From the NCBI RefSeq assembly GCF_048544455.1, contig NC_133532.1, positions 12,712,948-12,776,947 of the forward strand: a DNA stretch of 64,000 nt. Direction: 5' to 3'. Under the pieces are notes generated by a model, which made no database searches, was not told the origin of the DNA, and saw only the letters and a list, made by a program, of their open reading frames with translations. The position numbers and the translations under genes were made by a program. This DNA comes from Silene latifolia (taxonomy: Eukaryota > Streptophyta > Magnoliopsida > Caryophyllales > Caryophyllaceae). Below, piece after piece: positions 47,137 through 60,299 of this stretch. Each line of letters begins with the position of its first letter. The stretch's first letter is position 1.

Positions 47137-49540
47137 CATTTAACTTTTTTTTTTCTTTTTTTTAATAGATGGTCTTTTGGTTTTCCTCACAATTATTATA
47201 CTTTGTATTTATTTCACCATAACTTTTTATCTCCCCCATTCTTCTTCTCTCAAATAAATTATTGAAATTAATTAGATAATTAATTACAAAAAATTTCTTA
47301 TATAAATATCACAACAATCCTATTTTTCATTTTTATCCAAAAAGTTGGTAGGTAAAGTATGCATATATAACCAATTGAATTATTTAACTTTTTTATTCTT
47401 ATTATGTTTTGAATTGATTAATAGTTAGAATCTTATTTAATTATTATTTTTGTGTTTGCATTGTATTAAAATTGCAGGAGGATGACATACTCACATATCA
47501 AAAACATTGCATGAAATTGGAAACAATGGTTATGAAACTTCTTTGCAATTATCTTTCGACTTGAATATATTTTTCATTTTCATTGAGTTTTCATTTTTTT
47601 ATTATTATTATGATGTATGCGCAATATCAAATTGTAGTATAAATCTCTAATTATTAGTGACATGTTACATTTTATATTCCAACCCTTGGAATATTAATTG
47701 ACAAATTTGTAAATTGTACTAAATTGTCTTATACCCTTTCGTGCACTTTATTAGTTTTCCGTATACTCTTCAACTTGTATTTTGTCAATCAGGTTATAAA
47801 TCAAATATCTTAGTCGACAAACAGATTATAAATCAAATGTCTTAATGGAAGTATTGAAGTTATATGCTCCAAGAATATAAATCGGATCTTTTAATGCGGA
47901 TCAAGGTAAATATTTTGCATGGTTTTTGAGCGAAATCCGATGATCATTCTCCAATCCATTGTTCCATTTTGAATGCTTTCAAACCTTTAAATCATTTTTT
48001 TGTTTTCCATCAAATATTTTCTTCTAGCACTCTCAATCTTTCTTCGAGAAATGTTTACTTTTTTTGTTTGTATATATTTTTGTTATCTCATAATCATTTG
48101 TTACGAATATTTTTTAATTATCACCCCACTTCTCTTTTTTTTGTCCATTTTTATATTATCACCCTTTTTCTTTAATTTCTATTTTGGGACGTACATTTTA
48201 CTAAATGTTTCTTATAACTTTTTTTTTTAAATTACAAAATAATGTCATCGTTTAAGGGTAAAATTCTCACATTACTCCACCAATTGCAAACTTTTTCCTT
48301 TTATTTTCAATTGGTTTTTATGTTTTCTTAATCTTAATTATTGCCCACAAGCAAATGAGATGATAATTAAAAAAAAGGAAGAAGTATAATAATACAAATT
48401 GTGTATCCTTATTTCTTCGAAATTCATTGAGATATGCGTTAAAGCTCCTCACATAAAAGTTCACCAACAACAAAAAATATAGAGATGACTATAATTAACA
48501 AGAGATATAGAAATGAAACTAGAATGATGTCCGTTGTTTAACAAATACATTTTCTCGTGTATCCTCTCAAAAATTGTTCACATAAAATTTATTTTTAAAA
48601 TTATTGAATGCGTATTTAGTCTAAAATTTTATTTGTATAAGTCTCATGTCATCAACTCCTTGCTAATAGTTTAAGTATATCACTTAGGTCTTTCGTTATA
48701 CAAAAATCATTTCAATAATATTTCTCCCAATACGTTGGAAATCAATTGAATTTACAAGGACGATGTTGCAAGACCGATGAATCGACAAAAATTGTTAATG
48801 TATTATTTGTTAAAAGTTTAACAAACTCCATTGCCTTTAAAAAAATAAACTTGTAAATTTAGCCTAATTAGTAAGATAAACATAAGTTGTATTTTAACAT
48901 AGCGCTTTTTGCGCATTATTCATATCGTCTCTAATTGACTAAAGGCAATATGTAAAATTCAGTTATAAAATATCATTACCATCCATTCATTTATATATTT
49001 TACATATTTACTTTATTTTACATTTCTTTTTTCATTAGAATACGTTAGGTAATAAGGAATAGAAATAGATGTCCAAGTGTCCAACATTTTGTTTCTTTGT
49101 CGGATAAAAATAGGACCAAGGTTCTTCGAACGCACCAAAACAACACTAAAAACAATATATCAAGTACTAGAATACCAAAGCCATTAATGTTGAGTGAACT
49201 GAATAACCACCGTGACAAAGCCAAGCGCCCTCGAAATCCAGAGACAATCTAAACACCGTAAAAAAAGCAGGGAACAAAAACAGAAAGGGGACAGACAATA
49301 ATTAACACAACAAGACAACAATCAGTAAAAGGACAAAGACAATGAGGACCGTAGCAAAATAAGAGTAGTTTGCAAAGTTAATATTCCACTGTTTGAATGC
49401 AATTTTACGTTTTCCCATAATTTGTGTTGACTTTGCTTATAAGCTTTGAGAATAAGTTGTTTAAAGTGCTCTGATGAAACACGAGACAATACAATTTCCC
49501 ATTTAATTTATATGCAATACCAGCCTTCGAAATCAGATAA
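47137..49540. other. AT-rich spacer without recognisable genes
   Basis: Long T-rich and A-rich runs. Short open frames at 47969-48230 encode only Phe/Leu/Tyr-rich low-complexity peptides. The right part may belong to the Helitron whose 3' end is at 49775. Confidence 0.5.
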
Positions 49541-49745
49541 TGGACATTCGTATGTTCTTTAAAATGAGGGATTCATGGGTTTTGGTGCAATAATATATCT
49601 TACCCTCATGAACTGTGACAGGACCCTTATTGCCTTGCTTAGGTATCCTACCAACATATCTCCAAGATAATAAGCAAGAAGACAAACAAGCCGAATAACG
49701 TATTCATGAACGATACCGCAAAAATAAAAGAACAAAAACAATCAA

Positions 49746-49775
49746 ACCCGTGATTCTCACGGGTCACAAAACTAG
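49746..49775 (+). mobile_element. Helitron 3' terminus
   Basis: Hairpin ACCCGTGA-TTC-TCACGGGT followed by CACAAAACTAG and then T. This is the standard plant Helitron 3' end: a short palindrome, then about ten bases, then CTAG, inserted before T. The matching 5' end on plus could not be located to the left. Confidence 0.7.
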
Positions 49776-49794
49776 TTAACAGTTAAACATGCTA

Positions 49795-50270
49795 AAACAC
49801 GACCCGATTCATAAACCTGGCCCGATTTTTTAGAGTCAAAGACCTGTGATTCTTGACCCGCGACCCGGAATAACCCTCCGAAATGACCCGTTATTCTAGG
49901 GTAAAAACCTAGCCTGACCCGTTATTAAAATTTTAATATTTTAATATTATATTTGAAATAATAAATATAAAAAAATTGTTTTTAATGTTTTTAGTTAAAA
50001 AGTTAATGTATATCATTTATATCATTAAATAATACATAATTATAAAATAATTTCATTTCTATAAATATCTTAATAAAAAGTGCGATGAATAATGAATATA
50101 ATTATATTTTTAATATAGTTGTAACAAAAAGGAGTTATAAATTATTTCTTAACCAGTATTTTAACCCTAACTCGACCCGTGACCCGTTTAACTCGACTCG
50201 TATCTAACGCGAACTGTATTTGATCCGACTCGTATTACGACCCGCCCGTCCCGTTTCACAGGTCTAAGTG
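49795..50270. repeat. ACCCG-rich repeat remnant
   Basis: Flanks of ACCCGAT/GACCCGT strings around an AT-rich core (49930-50150). It resembles the inverse of the CGGGT-rich segments near 9.8-10.2 kb. Unidentified dispersed element. Confidence 0.5.
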
Positions 50271-50811
50271 AAATACATAGTTGTTTGATAATTATTGGGG
50301 TGTCCCGTGTCGCAGTCTTAAACATATGAACATGGTCCATTAATTTGGCGAAAACCCATAATCATTCACTCACCCTAGAAATATGAGAGAAAACCCAATA
50401 TTTTTTAATCTACCATCCGCCACCTTTCATCTTCACCAATTCTCACTATTTTAACCTAGAAATATGATGGATGAAATCTCAATTCCCTGTTTAACTGTCT
50501 CTATTTTTAATTTGCCATCTTCGTCATCTTTCTCACTTAAATCTTACTAACAGCTTCATTTACCACTTCCTTAGCATCTCAAAATTCATTATACACGTTT
50601 ACCGTGATCCTATATTCTATTTTAAATGCGACTTAGCACACTTTCGATCCGCCACAAATGTCAATTAAACATGTACGTTTAGTGCTAAAATCTTGAGGTT
50701 TGTAGATTTAACAAATACATGAGGATTAAAGTCGTTTCTTAATTTATTCTCAAAAATAGTGCGGGGTATGGACTATGGACCAAATTTTTACAGTAATTGT
50801 TTTGTTTTTTT
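50271..50811. other. spacer, nothing recognised
   Basis: No open frame of note, no inverted or direct repeat that I could see. Confidence 0.4.
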
Positions 50812-52016
50812 TTTTCTTTTTTAAGTATTTCATGGTATTTTTACTATGTCATTGAGATGTGTTTGTGTTTGTGGAAATCAAATTTTATTTTCGTTTCATT
50901 AGTCCTTTACAAACCTCTGATTTTCCTTCGTTTTTTCTTTCTTTCTTTTTTTTACTGTACTTCCTAAAATGTTTAATTCACCTCCCCTATTTTTTTCTGA
51001 GTTTTTGATTATTGCTCTTGCTTTCTTTAAAAAAATATTAAGTTAATCCTCTTCCTTTTTACATGAATACAACATAAAAAATAATTGTCAAGCAATATTA
51101 CAACTTGGGTCAAAAACATTATTTTTGTTTTCCAAAACATTGCCTTTTGAATACACCCATATCTTGAAATTTCTAATCACAAAATCGTATACACTGAACT
51201 TTATATTTAATATTTGTATATGTAATATAAAAGTCATATTATTGAACATTGAAGAATTAAGAGAGAGAAAACAAGTATCAAATTATGCCTAATTAATTAG
51301 GTTGTTTAACGTGGTTGCTGAAATTAAGGAAACAAAAAATTTGCTTTGACCAATTGACTTTTAACCACAGAGCGACACCTCGGCTCTGTGGTTGTTGCTT
51401 TAATAAATAGGATTGTTTCGTGTTTTTTTCTTTTTTAAGTATTTCATGGTATTTTTACTATGTCATTGAGATGTGTTTGTATTTGTGGAAATCAAATTTT
51501 ATTTTCATTTCATTAGTCCTTTACAAACCTCTGATTTTCTTTCGTTTTTTTTTTTATTGTACTTCCTAAAATGTTTAATTCACCTCCCCTATTTCTTTCT
51601 GAGTTTTTTTATTATTGCTCTTGCTTTCTCTAAAAAAATATTAAGTTAATCCTCTTCCTTTTTACATGAATACAACATAAAAAATAATTGTCAAGCAATA
51701 TTACAACTTGGGTCAAAAACATTATTTTTGTTTTCCAAAACATTGCCTTTTGAATACACCCATATCTTGAAATTTCTAATCACAAAATCGTATACACTGA
51801 ACTTTATATTTAATATTTGTATATGTAATATAAAAGTCATATTATTGAACATTGAAGAATTAAGAGAGAGAAAGCAAGTATCAAATTATGCCTAATTAAT
51901 TAGGTTGTCTAACGTGGTTGCTGAAATTAAGGAAACAAAAAATTTGCTTTGACCAATTGACTTTCAACCACAGAGCGACACCTCAGCTCTGTGGTTGTTG
52001 CTTTAATAAATAGGAT
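50812..52016. repeat. ~600-bp unit in two tandem copies, each ending in a hairpin
   Basis: Copies at about 50812-51413 and 51427-52016 are nearly identical (AAGTATTTCATGGTATTTTT at 50823 and 51437, period 614). Each ends with AACCACAGAGC-GACACCTC(G/A)-GCTCTGTGGTT, a perfect 11-bp stem, followed by GTTGCTTTAATAAATAGGAT. The two copies differ by a few substitutions and T-run indels. Family not recognised. Confidence 0.85.
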
Positions 52017-52029
52017 ACTTTCTCTCTCT

Positions 52030-52350
52030 ACTTTGTGTTTTCACGTTTTTTTTTATCAACTTTTTTTTTTGTTTTTGATTTTTGTCTCTTGTTTTCGCCC
52101 AAAAAGAACTTAACAGAGTTGAACTTAACTGAATGGGACTGAGTTAAGTTAAACTAAAATCGAATGAATCGAAACCAAAGCAATTTGAAAAGAGTAGAGT
52201 TGAATTGAATTGAATTGAACTGAACTAAAAAGGTCAAAATTAAGTCCAATAGAGTAGGGTGTTTATCTCTATTGTCTTTAATTTTAAAAGTGATTTAAAA
52301 AAAAAATGACAATTGTTTTACGTAAATTCTTGTTTGAATATAAAGAATAT
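52030..52350. repeat. dispersed repeat, copy 2 (see 34852-35170)
   Basis: Shares the TTTTCGCCCAAAAAGAAC start, GAACTTAACTGAA-rich middle and AAAAGTGATTTAAAA...TTGAATATAA end with the segment at 34852-35170. Confidence 0.6.
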
Positions 52351-52466
52351 GTATATATAATCTAACATTTATAATACTTTACCTTGTTTAAGTGATCATC
52401 AAAATAAGATGTGTTAATCAAAAAACGGCTGTATTGAGCTATTCTCGATCATCACTATTGTATTAT

Positions 52467-52726
52467 CAGTAGGTCTCCTGAGAGACGGTCTCTTACTAAG
52501 CTTTATTGAGAGATTATTGTACAATTTTAAGAAAAAGTGGTACTAAAAGTAATAAAATAGGTACAAATCATGATTAATGATAAAATGGGTACATTTATTA
52601 TGTAAATAGGTACGAAATTACTATGTCACGATCAACAATAAAAAGGGTACGAAATACAAATAAAAGGGTATGAAAGATTGGACTCTCAATAACTTAGTGA
52701 GATACCGTCTCTCCCAAGTTTTAGTG
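52467..52726. mobile_element. Mutator-like MITE with 9-bp TSD
   Basis: 260 bp. The left end CAGTAGGTCTCCTGAGAGAC and the right end (inverse CACTAAAACTTGGGAGAGAC) pair imperfectly, then strongly over GAGAGACGGT.TCT.ACTAAG. It is flanked by the 9-bp duplication TTGTATTAT (52458-52466 and 52727-52735). The interior repeats GGGTAC/GGTACAAA. Confidence 0.82.
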
Positions 52727-53056
52727 TTGTATTATTAAGAAAAAAGGTATGATATCTGACAATTGATCACCTTATAGATATTTTGTTTCAAAAAGATGAA
52801 GTTATATGAAACCATGATATTGCTGTTGGCCTGACTTTTCTTGAAATTGATTGGGATGAAGTTAATCTACTACAGTAATGTTTGATTGTGGAGTCCGTTC
52901 GAAAAGTTGCTAAATCTCACACAATTTTCCCTAATATTCCATTACAATTCTTCATCTTAAAATAATTAAAAAGAGTTTTTTAAAACCCTCCTCACTAAAA
53001 ATCCTAGCCTCCATCAATCAAATCTGGGGCTTCTATCGACAATTGGTCGATGGTAA

Positions 53057-53089
53057 GGCCCCCTCCCCCCCCACCCCCACCCCCCAAAT
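53057..53089 (+). repeat. C-rich low-complexity tract
   Basis: A run of cytosines interrupted by single T and A residues in otherwise AT-rich DNA. Confidence 0.8.
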
Positions 53090-53112
53090 AGCTTTATTTA
53101 TCAATTCTTAGT

Positions 53113-53466
53113 ATGAAACTTTATGAATTAATCAATAAAAGTCTCCCTTTTGGTGATATCCGTTTGTCCGTCTCTATTTACGGAGTTTTTTCAGTCCTTG
53201 ACTTTCAAGGTTTTATTTCTATTGGTAATATAGATAAAAATGCATTGGTCGTTCCTCATACAGTGAAGATGGGGAAGATTAGTTTCGTAATGGATCGTTA
53301 TATGGTATTACATATGCTGTCGGTTTGTTGGTTGCACTCAATTTGGTCAGATGAAATCGTTTCTCGTCAAGGCTCAAGATTCTATGATCCTCTTGTGAAA
53401 AGTTGTTTGCGACGATATGATAAAGGACGTGCTTTGGAGCAATTCAAGCTTACAATCTTTCTTTGA
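53113..53466 (+). other. 117-codon open frame of unknown status
   Basis: Starts MKLYELINKSLPFGDI and ends EQFKLTIFL. I recognise no family. It is longer than chance frames in this AT-rich stretch. It lies just after the C-rich tract and before the Helitron at 53735, so it may be part of a decayed mobile element or a captured gene fragment. No splice partners were found. Confidence 0.25.
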
Positions 53467-55397
53467 ACGAGATTTTATTTTATTTGGTTTTAGTCGATTT
53501 GTATCCCGTCAAATTTGACACATGTTGTCGTATGACTATTTATTAATGAATTGATCTTTTCTTTCAAAAAAACGAGTTTTCTTTTTTCTCCCTCAAAACC
53601 TAACCCAAATACGACTACATTTATTGATTTGTGTAGACTACACCAAAAACATAAATTTTTATGAAAATTGTGCAACTTCTTACTCCAATATTTAATGCTG
53701 TCACACTAATTAATTAACTTTCTTAACTAAAAAACTAGTTATGTGCCCGTGCAATGCACGGGTTTTATCAAGACGCTTCCTTAAAACTTTGTTCTGTTAC
53801 GAAAATTTAATGAAAGGGAAGGAAAATGGAGACCAATTTTTTTCAACTATGAATAAAAGATTTTAAAATAAAATGTAAAATGATTGACACATGAATAATC
53901 CATGTTGTGTTAAGATTTAAGATAGAGAAAATTTTAGTTTGAGAAATGGGTAGTTAATACAGAGTATAATCCTTCTTAAAACTTATTCATGCATATGTTT
54001 TTGTTCAAAGTGGGTTGCGAAGTCGAAATATACTTTTTTGTTAGTAAGTCGACGTGTACTTAAAGTGATGACATTATAAACAAAGAAGGAACACATAGTT
54101 TTATTTACGTGAACATTCTTATGTTAATGACAAAGTATGCAAACTTAAATTCATTTTCGTGGACTATGTTGTGAATTCGAATTGTATTACAATTATAATC
54201 TACATAACATTCTAAACATGATGTAACTTGTTGCCTCAATATGCATAATCATTTTTCATTGTATTTAATTAGTTTGTAGAGTAACAACCGAATATTCTAC
54301 ATCACGTTTCAAACCAAACAATTGTTGTGACTAATCACATACTGCAAAACTGTCGGAATCTTAAAATAGGACGAATTTGTCTTAGCAATGTAAATCAAAC
54401 TACTTAATGAATGCACAACATCTTCAATATTGGTTTGTTCAATTATATAATCTATATGTACTACCTGCATGTCAACAAAAAAATACATGTAAGCAAATTA
54501 ATCACCTTATAAGCAGATTACAAATACTAATCACGTGATTTAGAGATTAGCAAGGAAGGAACCAGAGTTGGTTATTTGACTTCATAACTATGAAGTTGAA
54601 CTTTTTTATTTTAAGCAAAATTTAAATATTAATTTTTAAAATTTGTAGCTTTATATATGAAAACTATGAACAATCAGGAGAAATCAGCATGTAAACAAAC
54701 TAAAAAGTTTAAAATTTAGTAGCAATGTAGCGCCTTTGAGATCCAAAATTTATATGAGATTGAACCATTGATTTTCAAAGCAGAACAAAATGGAGGCGGA
54801 TGGAATTTTTGTCTTCAATGTACATTTCACATAACCCATGGAGAATTAAGGATGAGTGATATAAAATGTGTTTGACTTTAGAGAGTTACAATATTGATTT
54901 TGTATTTACTTGGTTCTCTTATTTCTCTATAAGTAGGTATTTATACAAACTCCGTGAGCAACTGAAAAGTCACCACTAATACACTTAATTACGCAAATTC
55001 ATTGTATCACAATTTCACTAATAAACTTAATTATGATAATTCATTGTGTCATAATTTATACATACCAACTCATAGTTTCTTACTATTCCTAATAAAATGT
55101 AAAGAAAAATAACATAAAATGTGGCACTTAAAACTACTTAACATGACATACGTCAAATAATAAACTACTCATCTTGCCTTTTTATTATATTGTATAGATA
55201 CTAATAGTTAAGTCATTTATCATTCTAAATTTCAAAAAAGCAATTAATTTGGAATAAATTTTAAAGGATAAATAAACAATAAAAGTGGAATGGATAAGGT
55301 CACATTTAAATTCACCATAAACACAAAATTATAAATATAATTATTTTAGTTTTACTTACTAAATATATTGCTAAACAATGCAATTTTTTTTTCTTTA

Positions 55398-55730
55398 CAA
55401 AACCTTATCCTTTACGTGAAATAATATCATGAACTAAATACATGGTATTACTACCCTTTTAAAATTCTATTATTAGTTTTAGTTTACTTAAGTATTTACA
55501 GAATTTATTTGTAAATTACTTAAATTAAATAAATATTTTATTTTCCATATATTTTATATTTCCAAAACCTTATTCTTTACGTGAAATAATTTCATGAACT
55601 ATATACACGGTATTACTACCCTTTTAAAATTCTATTATTAGTGTTTAATTTCACTTAAGTATTTACAGAATTTGTTTGTAAATTACTTAAATTAAATAAA
55701 TATTTTCTTTTCCATATATTTCATATTTTT
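55398..55730. repeat. ~165-bp tandem duplication inside the Helitron
   Basis: CAAAACCTTAT.CTTTACGTG starts copies at about 55397 and 55563. The copies remain alike through TTTTCCATATATTT, with few differences. Confidence 0.8.
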
Positions 55731-56029
55731 CTAAGAAAATATTTTATATGATCTTTAATACTCATTTGTCGATTAATTAGTTCTAGAAAACATCTTCTAT
55801 ATACAACAAAATTATAGTAACAACAATAGTGAATTAGTGCCTTTCAAAAAAAAATAGTGAATTAGTGACAATACAATTTTTTTGTTTGTTTTCAACTTCA
55901 TTTATTCTTCTTCGTTCTTAATTTCTTATGTATTCAGTTTTTTTATTTTGAATACATATAATACTACTGCATATGAAATATCTTGAAATTATTAAATTAT
56001 AGTTAATGCGTATTTTTTTATTGTAGTTT

Positions 56030-56430
56030 TTTTAGTTAATTAATTTTAAAGTTAATGGAATATGGATGGATTTTTAAAGAAATAAGTGAATTAAATTAAT
56101 GGAATATAATAATAAATTGATACCATGTCATATTAGTTTGTCAAGTCATATTGTTATTGTGTACGTGACTTTTTTTCGACCCATGTGGCATTGTCTACGT
56201 GACATTTTTAGGCTAGCCTTTTAATAATATTTTATAGAAGTTAATGGAATATGGATAGATTTTTAAAGAAAATAAGTGAATTAAGTTAATGCAATATAAT
56301 AATAAATTGGTAATCCATGTTATATTAGTTTGCCAAGTCAAATTGTTATTGGATACGTGGCTTTTTTTCATCCCATGTGACATTTTTTACGTGGCATTTT
56401 TAGGCTAGACTTTTAATAATATTTTATAGA
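56030..56430 (-). repeat. 5'-subterminal tandem duplication of the Helitron
   Basis: Two copies of about 190-205 bp (56030-56238 and 56239-56430), each ending GGCTAG.CTTTTAATAATAT TTTATAGA in plus orientation, i.e. each carrying a Helitron-like 5' end. Only the outer one has the A|TC junction. Confidence 0.75.
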
Positions 56431-56589
56431 TGGATAGATATATCGTTTATTTTATGTTTCCCGACACCATACATAAGGACCCATTAAACTATGATGCCGC
56501 CTAAATCTCTTAAACGTGCTCCTAAATTGGAGGTGCGTTTTGGAGTTTAAGTAAAATATGTTGATTTATTTGAGATTTTTGAGCTTAGT

Positions 56590-56705
56590 TGTTGTTTATA
56601 AAAATTGATAAACAGTACCAACATAAGGATCCGTTTTTATAAACAGTACCAACATAATCAATAATTCGTAATCAGTACCAAAATATTAACTTTTATATAT
56701 GAATA
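56590..56705 (+). repeat. left arm of a large inverted repeat (partner 63040-63140)
   Basis: AAATTGATAAACAGTACCAA, CAACATAATCAATAATT and AGTACCAAAATATTAACTTT recur inverted at 63050-63135. The arms lie outside the two ends of the Helitron-like unit 56870-63035. Confidence 0.6.
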
Positions 56706-57861
56706 GTACCAAGTCGCCTAAAAATCTCATCTTAACCTAATATATAAAGTCCAAGAAACCATCATTTAAGTACAGAACTTGACTCATGCACTTCCAAACT
56801 CCCTCTGTTAGATGAAAGCATAAGCAAACTAGGAAAAAAAAAATGGAGTAAAAAGGCTACTTGGTAGTATCTATAAAATATAATTAAAAGGCTACCCTAA
56901 AATGAGAAATAAACGTCACGTAGACAAAGCCACGTAGAATCCAAAAAGCCACCTAGATTAAAATTTAATGTGACGTGACATATTTAAATGTGATATTGCA
57001 TATTTTTAAGGTGACATGGATTATCAATTTATTATTACATGACATTAATTTAAATCATTTATCTATAAATTAAAAATATTTACTTATTTCTATAATATTA
57101 AAGGATATTATCATTATTCTTAAATTAGTTTTGTATATTAAATATATATTGTCTTCCAAAATTTATATAACCCTTAAAAATTTACGTCAAATTTCATAAT
57201 TTATAATTAATATTGATATTTTAAGTGAAATTTTTTTAATAAAACATGGTAATAAATTTCATAATTTATAATTAAAATTGAAATTTTAATTGAAATTTTT
57301 GTAATAAAAAATGTTAAGGAATTATTTAACATTTTCTTATTTAATTCATTGTTTTTAAAAATTTTGTAATAAAACCTGTTAATAAATTAATTAAACCTCT
57401 TCATATTATTGAACACCCACCATTATTAACATTTTCCTATTTAATTTCTTTTATTTAAACATGGTAATAAATTGATTAAAACTCTTCATAATACTTAACA
57501 CACACCAAATTAATTAAAAGTTTTTCCTATTTAATTAATTTTTGTAATATAATATTTAATAATTTTTTTAAAACTCCTTATATTACTCAACACCCATAAT
57601 TTTCATTCACATTTTGTCCTATTTAATTCATCTCTTGAGGTACTCGGCAATCAATTATCTAATTTAATAATACCACAAAATAAATTAAAAGTTAAACTAA
57701 AATATGGGAATTTATGGTTGTGTAATGACTATAAAACCTACAATACTTATAATAGTTTCTATTCACTTTTATTTATTTTAAATATGGCCATTTGTCATGA
57801 GTTTCTAAGTTGTGGATTATATTTTATGGTTTAATTTATTTATTTGATTATATTGAGTATT

Positions 57862-57980
<119 letters not shown>

Positions 57981-58317
57981 GTCCAATAAAGTATATTTTA
58001 ATTTGTTATGTTGTTGGTTTTATGAATCGTTTTGCTTTATATTTGAATTCATGTTTTGTTGTTGTTGGTTTAATTTAATTTGACTTACATGTGACAAAGT
58101 TTTGATTCGTTTGTCATGTTTTTGCCGTTTGTCAGTTGATGTTTTATCTTTTATTCAATGTATTTTCTATATAACTTTAAAGAACCATGAAACGTATATG
58201 AATGTAGATAAGGCAAACCATCACGTGGGTAATCTAAAAAGGGAAGAAATACAAAAGGCACAAAAAGCGAGGTAAAATTAAAGGTAAAAAAATGTAAGGT
58301 ATAACTGATAAGTAATG

Positions 58318-59185
58318 GATGATTGTTGATCTCAAAATAGAAGTATTATAATATTTCTTTTAATTTGTTATGAAATGTATATTGCGGTGTAATTTTACTA
58401 TAATACTTTCGTTATCAACCTATTTGAATTTGTATTTTTGTATTCACGAGTATAATTATCTCTAACATATGTTTTTCTTTTTCATTTTATATGAACTATT
58501 ATCAAGGCATATAATAAAAGGAAGTGAAAGTGAACCTTCGGGTAAATATTAAATAGTATGATTTCTAAATTCTACTTCGTATGTTTTTTTAAGTTTTTGT
58601 GTTTTTTTGTCAAAACAGGAATAATACATAAAACTTACTCTAATTTTCTAAAAAAAAAAACTACTCTCATAATTAATGGTAAATAAATAAGTACAAATAT
58701 TTGAATGAAAAATCTTTAAAATTTCACAATTTACTTTTTGAACCACCATGACAATAATTAATCATTTTAGTTATGTCATTTCCTCTTCCAATTAAGTTTT
58801 CTCCAACTCCCACCTTTTAATTGTTTTTCTATAAAATTTACTTTACTTTTTAAAGTGGTTTATGCTTTCTTTTTTTATCATTATAAGATGATCGTTGATC
58901 TCAAAATAGAGATCTTATAATATTTCTTTAAATTTGTTATTAAGCGTATATTGTTGTGTAATTTTACTATTATGCTTTCCCGATCAACCTATTTGAATTT
59001 GTATTTTTGTATCCATCAGTATAATCATCTCTTACATATATTTTTCTTTTTTATTTCATATGAACTATTAACAAGGCATGTACTAAAAGGAAGCATACTA
59101 AAAGGAAGCGAAAGTGAACCTTCAGATAAATATTAAATAGTATGGTTTCTAAATTCTAATCCGTATATTTTTAAGTTTATGTGTT
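58318..59185. repeat. direct duplication, ~290 bp, period ~570
   Basis: Segments 58318-58605 and 58886-59185 share GTTGATCTCAAAATAGA, CAACCTATTTGAATTTGTAT, AAGTGAACCTTC and ATTAAATAGTATG.TTTCTAA. They are moderately diverged and lie inside the composite Helitron. Confidence 0.7.
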
Positions 59186-59699
59186 TTTTTTTTCAAAACC
59201 GAAATAGATTATTTTATAGACTTTAATACTATTTTTATTTTTATATAAGATCATGGACATAAGTATAACAAGAGATAGAGCAAATTCTTGAAATAGTAAT
59301 AAAGAACTTAAAAAAATTTATTAACCTTTTAGAACTCGAATTTAAGGAATATAGTGTTTTAGATTATTGAGCAATTGAAATGAAAATTTAATTCGTAATA
59401 CATGGAGTAGATACCGACCATACCGTTGAATCGTATCTAATATTTTTCTATCGATATAATAAATGTTTTTCGGATGTAATAAAATTTGAAGCATGCACGT
59501 GGTGATAAGACTTCAAAGATATTTCTATGGGAGGGTTGATGTAGAGGTCTGAAAATAATTTGGAGATAACTATACTGAGGTATTGAGTTTACAACCATAT
59601 AAAGCATCATTGAAGATTTTTCCATACGGAATTATTACATATGGATGGTTTCAACTTTTAATATTTAAAAAACTCACTTTATTATATTGCGGAGTAAAA

Positions 59700-60281
59700 C
59701 ACACGTATATATAATGAGTCGTCTTTGTTATTGCAACGTTGTCAAGTTTCTCAAAATTAGTAGCTACCACATTGTCACTTGCAGGATTCGACTTAAAAAA
59801 ATAAACCAAAGTTGTCAAAGAAATAAGGTATTAACTAACAAATTTCTATTATTTCAAGACTGTATATTCTTAAATGGATCAACAACTAATTGCTCGAACA
59901 AATATTAACAGTACGATAAAAATATCAAAACTAAAACAGATAAATGAAAAGTTTTAATTTATTAACATGTTTTATTACCAAAATTTCAATTAAAATGTCA
60001 ATTTTAATTATAAATTATGACATTTATTAACTTTTTTTATTATAAAAGTTCAATTAAATGTCAATATTGATTAAAAATTATGAAATTTTGATATAAATTT
60101 ATAAGGGTTACATAAATTAAATTAATTTATAGAAAAATGAATTAAATCTATAAAATAAGACAATTACGTGGCAATGAGTTTTGATGCTCATATTTACGTG
60201 ATATTTTTGGATCCTACGTGGCTTTGTCTACATGACGTTTATTAGTCATTTTAGGGTAGCCTTTTAATTATATTTTATAGA
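59700..60281 (-). mobile_element. inverted Helitron 5' region
   Basis: Read on minus from 60281 this matches the 5' region starting at 56870: the TCTATAAAAT start, GGCTACCCTAAAATGA, AAACGTCA.GTAGACAAAGCC, then AT-rich sequence with AAAATTGA.ATTTTAATTGAA. The inner limit is not sharp. Confidence 0.6.
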
Positions 60282-60299
60282 TTATTTAAAATTAGTGAC

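Larger units (their letters stand above)
53735..56430 (-). mobile_element. non-autonomous Helitron, both ends visible
   Basis: 2,696 bp on minus. The 5' end at 56430 reads A|TCTATAAAATATTATTAAAA. The 3' end reads CCCGTGC-ATT-GCACGGG hairpin, CACATAACTAG (ending at 53735)|T. Insertion between A and T, 5'-TC and hairpin-CTAG-3' are all as expected for plant Helitrons. No Rep/helicase is present. The body is AT-rich and holds two subterminal tandem duplications listed separately. Confidence 0.82.
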
